The position numbers and the translations under genes are program-made. A stretch of 64,000 nt of DNA from Colletes latitarsis. Its lineage: Eukaryota > Arthropoda > Insecta > Hymenoptera > Colletidae. This document shows, in pieces, positions 43,288 to 57,121 of this stretch (position 1 is the stretch's first letter; each line of letters begins with the position of its first letter). The stretch is taken from the NCBI RefSeq assembly GCF_051014445.1, contig NW_027488366.1, forward strand, positions 28,290,001 through 28,354,000, written 5' to 3'. The notes under the pieces are model-generated. The model had not been told where the DNA came from. It saw only the letters and a list, made by a program, of their open reading frames with translations, and ran no database searches.

Positions 43288-46200
43288 CATCAGACTCATA
43301 CTTTCGCATTCTTCACATACTTGTTGAACTGATCCTGGGTTTTTTCTGGTTTGGATCACGTAGTAATGTGGTACCGCACTGAAACAGTCGATTAAACCTG
43401 GTTTCGATCAATATTTTAGAGGATAACGCAAGTTAGGTCTGGGATAGGTCTGGGATTTGACCTGATCAGACTCATACTTTCGCACACTTCACATACTCCT
43501 TGAACAGATCCTGGGTTATTTTCTGGTTGGGATCACATAGTAATGTGGTACCACACTGAAACAGTCGATTAAACCTGGTTTCGATCAATATTTTTGAGGA
43601 TAACCCAAGTTAGGTCTGGGATAGGTCTGGGATTTTCACTCATCAGACTCATACTTTCGCACACTTCACATACTCCTTGAACAGATCCTGGGTTATTTTC
43701 TGGTTTGGATCACGTAGTAATGTGGGACCACACTGAAACATTCAATGAAACCTGGTCTGGATAAATATTTTAGAGGATAACGCATCTTAGCTCTGGGTTA
43801 GGTCTAAGATTTGCCATCATCAGGCACACAGTTTAGCGTTTTTCACATACTTGCTGAACAGATCCTGGGTTTTTTCAGGTTTGGATCACGAAGTAGTGTG
43901 GTACCACACAGAAACAGTCCATTAAACCTGGTTTCGCTCAATATTTTAGAGGATAACGCATGTTAGGTCTGGGTTAGGTCTGGGATTTACTCTCATCAAA
44001 CTCATTCTTTCGCATATTACTCATACTTGATGGCTAGATCCTGGGCTTTTTCTGGATTGGATCACGTAGTAATGTGGTACCACACTGAAACATTCAATTA
44101 AACCTGGTCTTGATAAATATTTTAGAGGATAACGCATGTTAGGTTTGGGTTAGGTCTAGGATTTGCCCTCGTCAGGCTCATACTTTCGCACACTTCACAT
44201 ACTTGTTGAACAGATCCTGGGTTATTTTCTGGTTTGGATCACGTAGTAATGTGGGACCACACTGAAACATTCAATGAAACCTGGTCTGGATAAATATTTT
44301 AGAGGATAACGCATCTTAGGTCTGGGTTAGGTCTAAGATTTGCCCTCATCAGGCTCACAGTTTAGCGTTCTTCACATACTTGTTGAACAGATCCTGGGTT
44401 TTTTCTGGTTTGGATCACATAGTAATGTGGTACCACACTGAAACGGTCAATTAAACCTGGTTTTGATCAATATTTTAGAGGATAACGCAAGTTAGGTCTG
44501 GGATAGGTCTGGGATTTGACCTCATCAGACTCATACTTTCGCACACTTCACATACTCCTTGACCAGATCCTGGGTTATTTTCTGGTTTGGATCACATAGT
44601 AATGTGGTACCACACTGAAACAGTCGATTAAACCAGGTTTCGATCAATATTTTAGAGGAGAACGCATGTTAGGTCTACGTTAGGCCTGGGATTTTCACTC
44701 ATCAGACTCATACTTTCGCATTCTTCACATACTTGTTGAACTGATCCTGGGTTTTTTCTGGTTTGGATCACGAAGTAGTGTGGTACCACACTGAAACAGT
44801 CCATTAAACCTGTTTTCGCTCAATATTTTAGAGGATAACGCATGTAAGGTCTAGGTTAGGTTTAGGATTTGCTCTCATCAGGCTCATTCTTTCGCATATT
44901 TCTCATACTTCGTGGCTAGATCCTAGGCTATGTCTGGATTGGATCACGTAGTAAAGTGGTACCACACTGAAACATTCAATGAAACCTGGTCTGGATAAAT
45001 ATTTTAGAGGATAACGCATCTTAGGTCTGGGTTAGGTCTAAGATTTGCCCTCATCAGGCTCACAGTTTAGCGTTTTTCACATACTTGTTGAACAGATCCT
45101 GGGTTTTTTCTGGTTTGGATCACGTAGTAGTGTGGTACCACGCTGAAACAGACCATTAAACCTGGTTTGGATCAATATTTTAGAGAATAATTCATGTTAG
45201 GTCTAGGTTAGGTCTGGGATTTGCTCTCATCAGGCTCATTCTTTCGCGTTTTTCACATACTTGTTGAACAGATCCTGGGTTTTTTCTGGTTTGGATCACG
45301 AAACAGTGTGGTACCACACTGAAACAGTTCATTAAACCTGGTTTCGCACAATATTTTAGAGGATAACGCATGTTAGGTCTAGGTTAGGTCTGGGATTTGC
45401 TCTCATAAGGCTCATTCTTTCGCATATCTCTCATACTTGATGGCTAGATCCTGGGCTTTTTCTGGATTGCATCACGTAATAATGTAGTACCACACTGAAA
45501 CAGTCGATGGAACCTGGTTTCCATCAATATTTTAGAGGACAACGCAAGTTGGGTCTAGGTAAGTCCTGAGATTTTCACTGATCAGACTCATACTTTCGCA
45601 TTCTTCACATACTTGTTGAACGGATCCTGGGTTTTCTCTGGTTTGGATCACGAAGCAGTGTGGTACCACACTGAAACAGTTCATTAAACCTGGTTTCGCT
45701 CAATATTTTAGAGGATAACGCATGTTAGGTCTAGGTTAGGCCTGGGATTTGCCCTCATCAGGGTCATACTGTCGCAGTTTTAACATACTTGTTGAACGGA
45801 TCCTGGGATTTTTCTGGTTTGGTTCACGTAGTAATGTGGTACCACACTGAAACATTCAATTACACCTGGTCTTGATAAATATTTTAGAGGATAACGCATG
45901 TTAGGTTTGGGTTAGGTCTAGGATTTGCCCTCATCAGGCTCTTACTTTCGCATATTTCTCATACTTCATGGCTAGATCCTGGGCTTTTTCTGGATTGCAT
46001 CACGTAGTAAAGTGGTACCACACTGAAACATTCAATGAAACCTGGTTTCGATCAATATTTTAGAGGATAACACAAGTTAAGTCTGGGATAGGTCTGGGAT
46101 TTGACCTCATCAGACTCATACTTTCGCGTTTTTCACATACTTGTTGAACAGATCCTGGGTTTTTTCTGGTTTGGATCACGTAGTAGTGTGGCACCACACT

Positions 46201-48365
46201 GAAAGAGTCCATTAAACCTGGTTGCGATCAATATTTTAGAGGATAACGCATGTTAGGTCTGGGTTAGGTCTAGTATTTGCCCTCATCAGGCTCATTCTTT
46301 CGCATATTTCTCAAACTTGATGGCTTGATCCTGGGCTTTTTCTGGATTGCATCACGTAGTAATGTGGTACCACACTGAAACATTCAATTAAACCTGGTCT
46401 TGATGAATATTTTAGAGGATAACGCATGTTAGGTCTGGGTTAGGTCTAGGATTTGCCCTCATCAGGCTCACAGTTTCGCATTTTTCACATACTTTTTGAA
46501 CAGATCCTGGGTTATTTTCTGGTTTGGATCACATAGTAATGTGGTACCACACTGAAACAGTCGACTAAACCAGGTTTCGATCAATATTTTTGAAGATAAC
46601 GCATGTTAGGTCTAGGTTAGGCCTGGGATTTTCACTCATCAGACTCATACTTTCGCATTCTTCACATACTTGTTGAACGGATCCTGGGTTTTTTCTGGTT
46701 TGGATCTCGTAGCAATGTGCGACCAGACTGAAACAGTCAATTAAACCTGGTTTCGATCAATATTTTAGAGAATAATTCATGTTAGGTCTAGGTTAGGTCT
46801 GGGATTTGCTCTTATCAGGCTCATTCTTTCGCATATTTCTCATACTTGATGGCTAGATCCTGGGCTTTTTCTGGATTGCACAACGTAGTAATGAAGTACA
46901 ACACTGAAACAGTCAATTAAACCTGGTTTCCATCAATATTTTAGAGGACAACGCATATTAGGTCTATGTTAGGCCTGGGATTTGCCCTCATCAGGGTCAT
47001 ACTTTCGCAGTTTTAACTTACATGTTGGCCTGATCGAGGGTTTTTTCTGGTTTGGATCACGTTGTAGTGTGGTACCACACTGAAACAGTCGATGGAACCT
47101 GGTTTCCATCAATATTTTAGAGGACAACGCAAGTTGGGTCTAGGTAAGTCCTGAGATTTTCACTGATCAGACTCATACTTTCGCATTCTTCACATACTTG
47201 TTGAACGGATCCTGGGTTTTTTCTGGTTTGGATCACGAAGCAGTGTGGTACCACACTGAAACAGTTCATTAAACCTGGTTTCGCTCAATATTTTAGAGGA
47301 TAACGCATGTTAGGTCTAGGTTAGGCCTGGGATTTGCCCTCATCAGGGTCATACTGTCGCAGTTTTAACATACTTGTTGAACGGATCCTGGGATTTTTCT
47401 GGTTTGGTTCACGTAGTAATGTGGTACCACACTGAAACATTCAATTACACCTGGTCTTGATAAATATTTTAGAGGATAACGCATGTTAGGTTTGGGTTAG
47501 GTCTAGGATTTGCCTTCATCAGACTCATAGTTTCGCATTCTTCACATGCTACTTGAACGGATCCTGGGTTTCTTCTGATTTGGATCACGTAGTAATGTGG
47601 GACCACACTGAAACAGTCAATTAAACCTGGTTTCGATAAATATTTTAGAGAATAATTCATGTTAGGTCTAGGTTAGGTCTGGGATTTGCTCTTATCAGGC
47701 TCATTCTTTCGCATATTTCTCATACTTGATGGCTAGATTCTGGGCTTTTTCTGGATTGCATAACGTAGTAATGAAGTACAACACTGAAACAGTCAATTAA
47801 ACCTGGTTTCCATCAATATTTTAGAGGACAACGCATATTAGGTCTATGTTAGGCCTGGGATTTGCCCTCATCAGGGTCATACTTTCGCAGTTTTAACATA
47901 CATGTTGGCCTGATCGAGGGTTTTTTCTGGTTTGGATCACGTTGAAGTGTGGTACCACACTGAAACAGTCCATTAAACTTGGTTGCGATCAATATTTTAG
48001 AGGATAGCGCATGTTAGGTCTGGGTTAGGTCAAGGATTTGCCCTCATCAGGCCCATTCTTTCGCATAATTCTCAAACTTGATGGCTAGATCCTGGGCTTT
48101 TTCTGGATTGCATCACGTAGTAATGTGGTACCACACTGAAACATTCAATTAAACCTGGTCTCGATAAATATTTTAGAGGATAACGCATGTTAGGTCTGGG
48201 TTATGTCTAGGATTTGCCCTCATCAGACTCATACTTTCGCATTCTTCACATACTTGTTGAACTGATCCTTGTTTTTTTCTGGTTTGTTTCACGTAGTAAT
48301 GTGGTACCACACTGAAACATTCAATTAAACCTGGTCTTGATAAATATTTTAGAGGATAACGCATG
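43284..48365. repeat. 176/177-bp satellite array, segment B2
   Basis: Satellite resumes with CACTCATCAGACTC, in register with the sequence before the LTR element. It has about 29 monomers of mixed types, including the TCGCAGTTTTAACATAC and CTTCGTGG types shared with earlier segments. A monomer group from about 45.4-45.9 kb recurs at about 47.1-47.5 kb. No gene is seen. Confidence 0.94.
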
Positions 48366-50010
48366 TTAGGACTGGGTTAGGTCTAGGATTTGCCCTCATC
48401 GGGCTCATACTTTCGCATATTTCTCATACTTCATGGCTATATCCTGGGCTATTTCTGGATTGGATCACGTAGTAAAGTGGTACCACACTGAAACATTCAA
48501 TGAAACCTGGTCTGGATAAATATTTTAGAGGATAATGCATGTTAGGTCAAGGTTAGGTCTAAGATTTGCCCTCATCAGGCTCACAGTTTCGCGTTTTTCA
48601 CATACTTGTTGAACAGATCCAGGGTTTTTTCTGGTTTGGATCACGTAGTAATGTGGTACCACACTCAAACATTAAATTAAACCTGGTCTTGATAAATATT
48701 TTTGAGGATAACGCATGTTAGGTCTGGGTTAGGTCTGTGATTTGCCCTCATCAGGGTCATACTTTCGCAGTTTTAACATGCATGTTGACCTGATCGAGGG
48801 TTTTTTTTGCTTTGGATCACGTAGTAAAGTGGTACCACACTGAAACAGTCAATTAAACCTGGTTACGATCAATATTTTAGAGGATAACGCATGTTAGGTC
48901 TGGGATAGGTCTGGGATTAGCCCTCATCAGGGTCATACTGTCGCACACTTGACATACTCGTTGATCAGATCCTGGGTTTTTTTCTGGTTTGGATCACGTA
49001 GTAATGTGGTACCACACTGAAACAGTCGATTAAACCTGGTTTCGATCAATATTATTGAGGATAACGCATGTTAGGTCTAGTTTAGGCCTGGGATTTTCAC
49101 TCATCAGACTCATACTTTCGCATTCTTCACATACTTGTTGAACGGACCCTGGGTTCTTTCTGGTTTGGATCACGTAGTAATGTGGGACCACACTGAAACA
49201 GTCAATTAAACCTGGTTTCGATCAATATTTTACAGAATAATTCATGTTAGGTCTAGGTTAGGTCTGGGATTTTCACTCATCAGACTCATTCTTTCGCACA
49301 TTTCTCAAACTTGATGGTTAGATCCTGGGCTTTTTCTGGATTGCATCACGTAGTAATGAAGTACAACACTGAAACGGACAATTAAAATTGGTTTCCATCA
49401 ATATTTTAGAGGACAACGCATGTTAGGTCTAGGTTAGGCCTGGGATTTGCCCTCATCAGGGTCATACTGTCGCAGTTTTAACATACTTGTTGAACGGATT
49501 CTGGGTTTTTCCTGGTTTGGTTCACGTAGTAATGTGGTACCACACTGAAACATTCAGTTAAACCTGGTCTTGATAAATATTTTAGAGGATAACGCATGTT
49601 AGGTTTGGGTTAGGTCTAGGATTTGCACTCATCAGGCTCATACTTTCGCATATTTCTCATACTTCATGGCTAGATCCTGGGTTTTTTCAGGTTTGGATCA
49701 CGTAGTAGTGTGGTACCACACTGAAACAGTCGATTAAACCTGGTTTCGATCAATATTATTGAGGATAACGCATGTTAGGTCTAGTTTAGGCCTGGGATTT
49801 TCACTCATCAGACTCATACTTTCGCGTTTTTCACATACTTGTTGAACAGATCCTGGGTTTTTTCTGGTTTGGATCACGTAGTAATGTGGTACCACGCTGA
49901 AACAGTTGATTAGACCCGGTTTCGATCAATATTTTAGAGGATAACGCAAGTTAAGTCTGGGATAGGTCTGGAATTTGACCTCATCAGACTCATACTTTCG
50001 CGTTTTTCAC
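48366..50010. repeat. Satellite duplication, 6,692-bp spacing, copy 1
   Basis: Matches 55058-56702. Landmarks GGACTGGG (48369 and 55061) and GGGATTAGCCC (48913 and 55605) both give 6,692 bp, 38 monomers plus 4 bases. Near-identical by eye, including rare variants such as CTCACAGTTTCGCG and ACGGACAATTAAAATTGG. Confidence 0.85.
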
Positions 50011-50450
50011 ATACTTGTTGAACGGATTCTGGGTTTTTTCTGGTTTGGTTCACGTAGTAATGTGGTACCACACTGAAACATTCAGTTAAACCTGGTCTTG
50101 ATAAATATTTTGGAGGATAACGCATGTTAGGTCTGGGTTAGGTCTAGGATTTGCCCTCATCAGGCTCATACTTTCGCATATTTCTCATACTTCATGGCTA
50201 GATCCTGGGCTGTTTCTGGATTGTATCACGTAGTAATGTGGTACCACGCTGAAACAGTCAATTAAACCTGGTTTCGATCAATATTTTGGAGGATAACGCA
50301 AGTTAGGTCTGGGATAGGTCTAGGATTTGCCCTCATCAGGCTCTTACTTTCGCATATTTCTCATACTTCATGGCTAGATCCTGGGCTATTTCTGGATTGG
50401 ATCACGTAGTAAAGTGGTACCACACAGGATCAGTCAATTAAACCTGGTTT
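49219..50450. repeat. Seven-monomer tandem unit, copy 1 (1,232 bp)
   Basis: Directly followed by a second copy at 50451-51682. The offset is exactly 7 x 176 bp. Shared rare features include AACGGACAATTAAAATTGG, GTTGATTAGACCCGG, the ACACAGGATCAGTC monomer and a paired ATTTTGGAGG. Confidence 0.9.
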
Positions 50451-51682
50451 CGATCAATATTTTAGAGAATAATTCATGTTAGGTCTAGGTTAGGTCTGGG
50501 ATTTTCACTCATCAGACTCATTCTTTCGCATATTTCTCAAACTTGATGGTTAGATCCTGGGCTTTTTCTGGATTGCATCACGTAGTAATGATGTACAACA
50601 CTGAAACGGACAATTAAAATTGGTTTCCATCAATATTTTAGAGGACAACGCATGTTAGGTCTAGGTTAGGCCTGGGATTTGCCCTCATCAGGGTCATACT
50701 GTCGCAGTTTTAACATACTTGTTGAACGGATTCTGGGTTTTTTCTGGTTTGGTTCACGTAGTAATGTGGTACCACACTGAAACATTCAGTTAAACCTGGT
50801 CTTGATAAATATTTTAGAGGATAACGCATGTTAGGTTTGGGTTAGGTCTAGGATTTGCACTCATCAGGCTCATACTTTCGCATATTTCTCATACTTCATG
50901 GCTAGATCCTGGGTTTTTTCAGGTTTGGATCACGTAGTAGTGTGGTACCACACTGAAACAGTCGATTAAACCTGGTTTCGATCAATATTATTGAGGATAA
51001 CGCATGTTAGGTCTAGTTTAGGCCTGGGATTTTCACTCATCAGACTCATACTTTCGCGTTTTTCACATACTTGTTGAACAGATCCTGGGTTTTTTCTGGT
51101 TTGGATCACGTAGTAATGTGGTACCACGCTGAAACAGTTGATTAGACCCGGTTTCGATCAATATTTTAGAGGATAACGCAAGTTAAGTCTGGGATAGGTC
51201 TGGAATTTGACCTCATCAGACTCATACTTTCGCGTTTTTCACATACTTGTTGAACGGATTCTGGGTTTTTTCTGGTTTGGTTCACGTAGTAATGTGGTAC
51301 CACACTGAAACATTCAGTTAAACCTGGTCTTGATAAATATTTTGGAGGATAACGCATGTTAGGTCTGGGTTAGGTCTAGGATTTGCCCTCATCAGGCTCA
51401 TACTTTCGCATATTTCTCATACTTCATGGCTAGATCCTGGGCTGTTTCTGGATTGTATCACGTAGTAATGTGGTACCACGCTGAAACAGTCAATTAAACC
51501 TGGTTTCGATCAATATTTTGGAGGATAACGCAAGTTAGGTCTGGGATAGGTCTAGGATTTGCCCTCATCAGGCTCTTACTTTCGCATATTTCTCATACTT
51601 CATGGCTAGATCCTGGGCTATTTCTGGATTGGATCACGTAGTAAAGTGGTACCACACAGGATCAGTCAATTAAACCTGGTTT
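50451..51682. repeat. Seven-monomer tandem unit, copy 2 (1,232 bp)
   Basis: Second copy of 49219-50450, with very few differences (for example GATGTACAAC near 50590 against GAAGTACAAC). Recent unequal exchange over seven monomers is the simple explanation. Confidence 0.9.
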
Positions 51683-54610
51683 CGATCAATATTTTAGAGA
51701 ATAATTCATGTTAGGTCTAGGTTAGGTCTGGGATTTGCTCTCATCAGGCTCATTCTTTCGCATATTTCTCATACTTGATGGCTAGATCCTGGGCTTTTTC
51801 TGGATCGCATCACGTAGTAATGAAGTACAACACAGAAACAGTCAATTAAACCTGGTTGCGATCAATATTTTAGAGGATAACGCATGTTAGGTCCGGGTTA
51901 GGTCTAGTATTTGCCCTCATCAGGCTCATTCTTTCGCATATTTCTCAAACTTGATGGCTAGATCCTGGGCTTTTTCTGGATTGCATCGCGTAGTAATGTG
52001 GTACCACACTGAAACATTCAATTAAACCTGGTCTTGATAAATATTTTAGAAGATAACGCATGTTAGGTCTGGGTTAGGCCTAGGAGTTGCCCTCATCAGG
52101 CTCATACTTTCGCATATTTCTCATACTTCATGGCTTGATCCTGGGCTATTTCTGGATTGGATCTCGTAGTAAAGTGGTACCACACTGAAACATTCACTGA
52201 AACCTGGTCTTGATAAATATTTTAGAGGATAACGCATGTTAGGTCTGGGTTAGGTCTAGGATTTGCTCTCGTCAGACTCATACTTTCGCGTTTTTCACAT
52301 ACTTGTTGAACAGATCCTGGGTTTTTTCTGGTTTGGATCACGTAGTAATGTGGTACCACGGTGAAACAGTCGATTAGACCCGGTTTCGATCAATACTTTA
52401 GAGGATAACGCAAGTTAAGTCTGGGATAGGTCTGGAATTTGACCTCATGAGACTCATTCTTTCGCATATTTCTCAAACTTCATGGCTAGATCCTGGGCTT
52501 TTTCTGGATTGCATCACGTAGTAATATGGTACCACACTGAAACATTCAATTAAACCTGGTCTTGATAAATATTTTAGAGGATAACGCATGTTAGGTCTGG
52601 GTTAGGTCTAGGATTTGCTCTCATCAGACTCATACTTTCGCGTTTTTCACATACTTGTTGAACAGATCCTGGGTTTTTTCTGGTTTGGATCACGTAGTAG
52701 TGTGGTACCACACTGAAACAGTCCATGAAACCTGGTTGCGGTCAATATTTTAGAGGATAACGCATATTAGGTCTGGGTGAGCTCTAGGATTTGCCCTCAT
52801 CAGGCTCATTCTTTCGCATATTTCTCAAACTTCATGGCTAGATCCTGGGCTTTTTCTGGATTGCATCACGTAGTAATGTGGTACCACACTGAAACATTCA
52901 ATCAAACCTGGTCTTGATAAATATTTTAGAGGATAACGCATGTTAGGTCTGGGTTAGGTCTAGGATTTGCTCTCATCAGACTCATCCTTTCGCATTCTTC
53001 ACATACTTGTTGAACGGATCCTGGGTTTTTTCTGGTTTGGATCCCGTAGTAATGTGGGACCACACTGAAACAGTCAATTAAACCTGGTTTCGATCAATAT
53101 TTTAGAGAATAATTCATGTTAGGTCTAGGTTAGGTCTGGGATTTGCTCTTATCAGGCTCATTCTTTCGCATATTTCTCATACTTGATGGCTAGATCCTGG
53201 GCTTTTTCTGGATTGCATAACGTAGTAATGAAGTACAACACTGAAACAGTCAATTAAACCTGGTTTCCATCAATATTTTAGAGGACAACGCAAGTTAGGT
53301 CTGGGATAGATCTGGGATTCGCCCTAATCAGGCTCATACTTTCGCGTTTTTCACATACTTGTTGAACAGATCCTGTGTTTTTTCTGGTTTGGATCACGTA
53401 GTAATGTGGTACCACACTGAATCAGTCGATTAAACCTGGTTTCGATCAATATTTTAGAGGATAACGCATGTTAGGTCTGGAATAGGTCTGGGATTTGACC
53501 TCGTCAGAGTCATACTTTCGCACCCTTCACATACTCGTTGATCAGATCCTGGGTTATTTTCTGGTTTGGATCACATAGTAATATGGTACCACACTGAAAC
53601 AGTCGATTAAACCTGGTTTCGATCAATATTTTAGAGAATAATTCATGTTAGGTCTAGGTTAGGTCTGGGATTTGTTCTCATCAGTATCATACTTTCGCAT
53701 ATTTCTCATACTTCATGGCTAGATCCTGGGCTATTTCTGGATTGGATCACGTAGTAATGTGGGACCACACTGAAACAGTCAATTAAATCTGGTTTCGATC
53801 AATATTTTAGAGAATAATTCATGTTAGGTCTAGGTTAGGCCTGGGATTTTCACTCATCAGACTCATACTTTCGCATTCTTCACATACTTGTTGAACGGAA
53901 CCTGGTTTTTTTCTGGTTTGGATCACGTAGTAATGTGGTACCACACTGAAACAGTTGACTAAACCTAGTTTCGATCAATATTTTAGAGGATAACGCAAGT
54001 TAGGTCTGGGATAGGTATGGGATATGACCTCATCAGACTCTTACATTCGCACACTTCACATACTCGTTGAACAGATCCTGGGATATTTTCTGGTTTGGAT
54101 CACGTAGTAGTGTGGTGCCACACTGAAACAGTCCATTAAACCTGGTTTGGATCAATATTTTAGAGGATAACGCATGTTAGGTCTAGGTTAGCCCTGGGAT
54201 TTTCACTCATCAGACTCATACTTTCGCATTCTTCACATACTTGTTGAACGGAACCTGGTTTTTTTCTGGTTTGGATCACGTAGTAATGTGGTACCACACT
54301 GAAACAGTTGACTAAACCTAGTTTCGATTAATATTTTAGAGGATAACGCAAGTTAGGCCTGGGATAGGTATGGGATATGACCTCATCAGACTCTTACATT
54401 CGCACACTTCACATACTCGTTGAACAGATCCTGGGATATTTTCTGGTTTGGATCACGTAGTAATGTGGTACCACACTGAAACATTCAATTAAACCTGGTC
54501 TTGATAAATAGTTTAGAGGATAACGCAAGTTAGGTCTGGGATAGGTCTAGGATTTGCCCTCATCATGCTCATACTTTCGCATATTTCTCATACTTCATGG
54601 CTAGATCCTG
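51310..54610. repeat. Satellite duplication, 5,812-bp spacing, copy 1
   Basis: About 3.3 kb matching 57122-60422. Landmarks GTCCGGG (51891 and 57703) and GATAGATCTGGGATTCGCC (53305 and 59117) give 5,812 bp, 33 monomers plus 4 bases. Private variants such as AGTTTCGATCAATATTTTAG with GTTGACTAAACC are shared. Confidence 0.85.
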
Positions 54611-55057
54611 GGTTTTTTCTGGATTGGATCACGTAGTCATGTGGTACCACACTGAAACAGTCGATTAAACCAGGTTTCGATCATTATTTTTGAAGATAAC
54701 GCATGTTAGGTCTAGGTTAGGCCTGGGATTTTCACTCATCAGACTCATACTTTCGCATTCTTCACATACTTGTTGAACGGATCCTGGGTTTTTTCTGGTT
54801 TGGATCTCGTTGCAATGTGGGACCAGACTGAAACAGTCAATTAAACCTGGTTTCGATCAATATTTTAGAGAATAATTCATGTTAGGTCTAGGTTAGGTCT
54901 GGGATTTGCTCTTATCAGGCTCATTCTTTCGCATATTTCTCATACTTGATGGCTAGATTCTGGGCTTTTTCTGGATTGCATAACGTAGTAATGAAGTACA
55001 ACACTGAAACAGTCAATTAAACCTGGTTTCCATCAATATTTTAGAGGACAACGCATA

Positions 55058-56702
55058 TTAGGACTGGGTTAGGTCTAGGATTTGCCCTCATCGGGCTCAT
55101 ACTTTCGCATATTTCTCATACTTCATGGCTATATCCTAGGCTATTTCTGGATTGGATCACGTAGTAAAGTGGTACCACACTGAAACATTCAATGAAACCT
55201 GGTCTGGATAAATATTTTAGAGGATAATGCATGTTAGGTCAAGGTTAGGTCTAAGATTTGCCCTCATCAGGCTCACAGTTTCGCGTTTTTCACATACTTG
55301 TTGAACAGATCCAGGGTTTTTTCTGGTTTGGATCACGTAGTAATGTGGTACCACACTGAAACATTAAATTAAACCTGGTCTTGATAAATATTTTAGAGGA
55401 TAACGCATGTTAGGTCTGGGTTAGGTCTGTGATTTGCCCTCATCAGGGTCATACTTTCGCAGTTTTAACATGCATGTTGACCTGATCGAGGGTTTTTTTT
55501 GCTTTGGATCACGTAGTAAAGTGGTACCACACTGAAACAGTCAATTAAACCTGGTTACGATCAATATTTTAGAGGATAACGCATGTTAGGTCTGGGATAG
55601 GTCTGGGATTAGCCCTCATCAGGGTCATACTGTCGCACACTTGACATACTCGTTGATCAGATCCTGGGTTTTTTTCTGGTTTGGATCACGTAGTAATGTG
55701 GCACCACACTGAAACAGTCGATTAAACCTGGTTTCGATCAATATTATTGAGGATAACGCATGTTAGGTCTAGTTTAGGCCTGGGATTTTCACTCATCAGA
55801 CTCATACTTTCGCATTCTTCACATACTTGTTGAACGGACCCTGGGTTCTTTCTGGTTTGGATCACGTAGTAATGTGGGACCACACTGAAACAGTCAATTA
55901 AACCTGGTTTCGATCAATATTTTACAGAATAATTCATGTTAGGTCTAGGTTAGGTCTGGGATTTTCACTCATCAGACTCATTCTTTCGCATATTTCTCAA
56001 ACTTGATGGTTAGATCCTGGGCTTTTTCTGGATTGCATCACGTAGTAATGAAGTACAACACTGAAACGGACAATTAAAATTGGTTTCCATCAATATTTTA
56101 GAGGACAACGCATGTTAGGTCTAGGTTAGGCCTGGGATTTGCCCTCATCAGGGTCATACTGTCGCAGTTTTAACATACTTGTTGAACGGATTCTGGGTTT
56201 TTTCTGGTTTGGTTCACGTAGTAATGTGGTACCACACTGAAACATTCAGTTAAACCTGGTCTTGATAAATATTTTAGAGGATAACGCATGTTAGGTTTGG
56301 GTTAGGTCTAGGATTTGCACTCATCAGGCTCATACTTTCGCATATTTCTCATACTTCATGGCTAGATCCTGGGTTTTTTCAGGTTTGGATCACGTAGTAG
56401 TGTGGTACCACACTGAAACAGTCGATTAAACCTGGTTTCGATCAATATTATTGAGGATAACGCATGTTAGGTCTAGTTTAGGCCTGGGATTTTCACTCAT
56501 CAGACTCATACTTTCGCGTTTTTCACATACTTGTTGAACAGATCCTGGGTTTTTTCTGGTTTGGATCACGTAGTAATGTGGTACCACGCTGAAACAGTTG
56601 ATTAGACCCGGTTTCGATCAATATTTTAGAGGATAACGCAAGTTAAGTCTGGGATAGGTCTGGAATTTGACCTCATCAGACTCATACTTTCGCGTTTTTC
56701 AC
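55058..56702. repeat. Satellite duplication, 6,692-bp spacing, copy 2
   Basis: Counterpart of 48366-50010. Similarity stops where this copy reads GAACAGATCCTGGG while copy 1 reads GAACGGATTCTGGG, a clean switch point within a monomer. Confidence 0.85.
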
Positions 56703-57121
56703 ATACTTGTTGAACAGATCCTGGGTTTTTTCTGGTTTGGATCACGTAGTAGTGTGGTACCACACTGAAACAGTCCATGAAACCTGGTTGCGGTCAATAT
56801 TTTAGAGGATAACTCATGTTAGGTCTGGGTTAGCTCTAGGATTTGCCCTCATCAGGCTCATTCTTTCGCATATTACTCAAACTTCATGGCTAGATCCTGG
56901 GCTTTTTCTGGATTGCATCACGTAGTAATGTGGTACCACACTGAAACATTCAATTAAACCTGGTCTTGATAAATATTTTAGAGGATAACGCATGTTAGGT
57001 CTGGGTTAGGTCTAGGATTTGCTCTCATCAGACTCATACTTTCGCATTCTTCGCATACTTGTTGAACGGATCCTGGGTTTTTTCTGGTTTGGATCACGTA
57101 GTAATGTGGGACCACACTGAA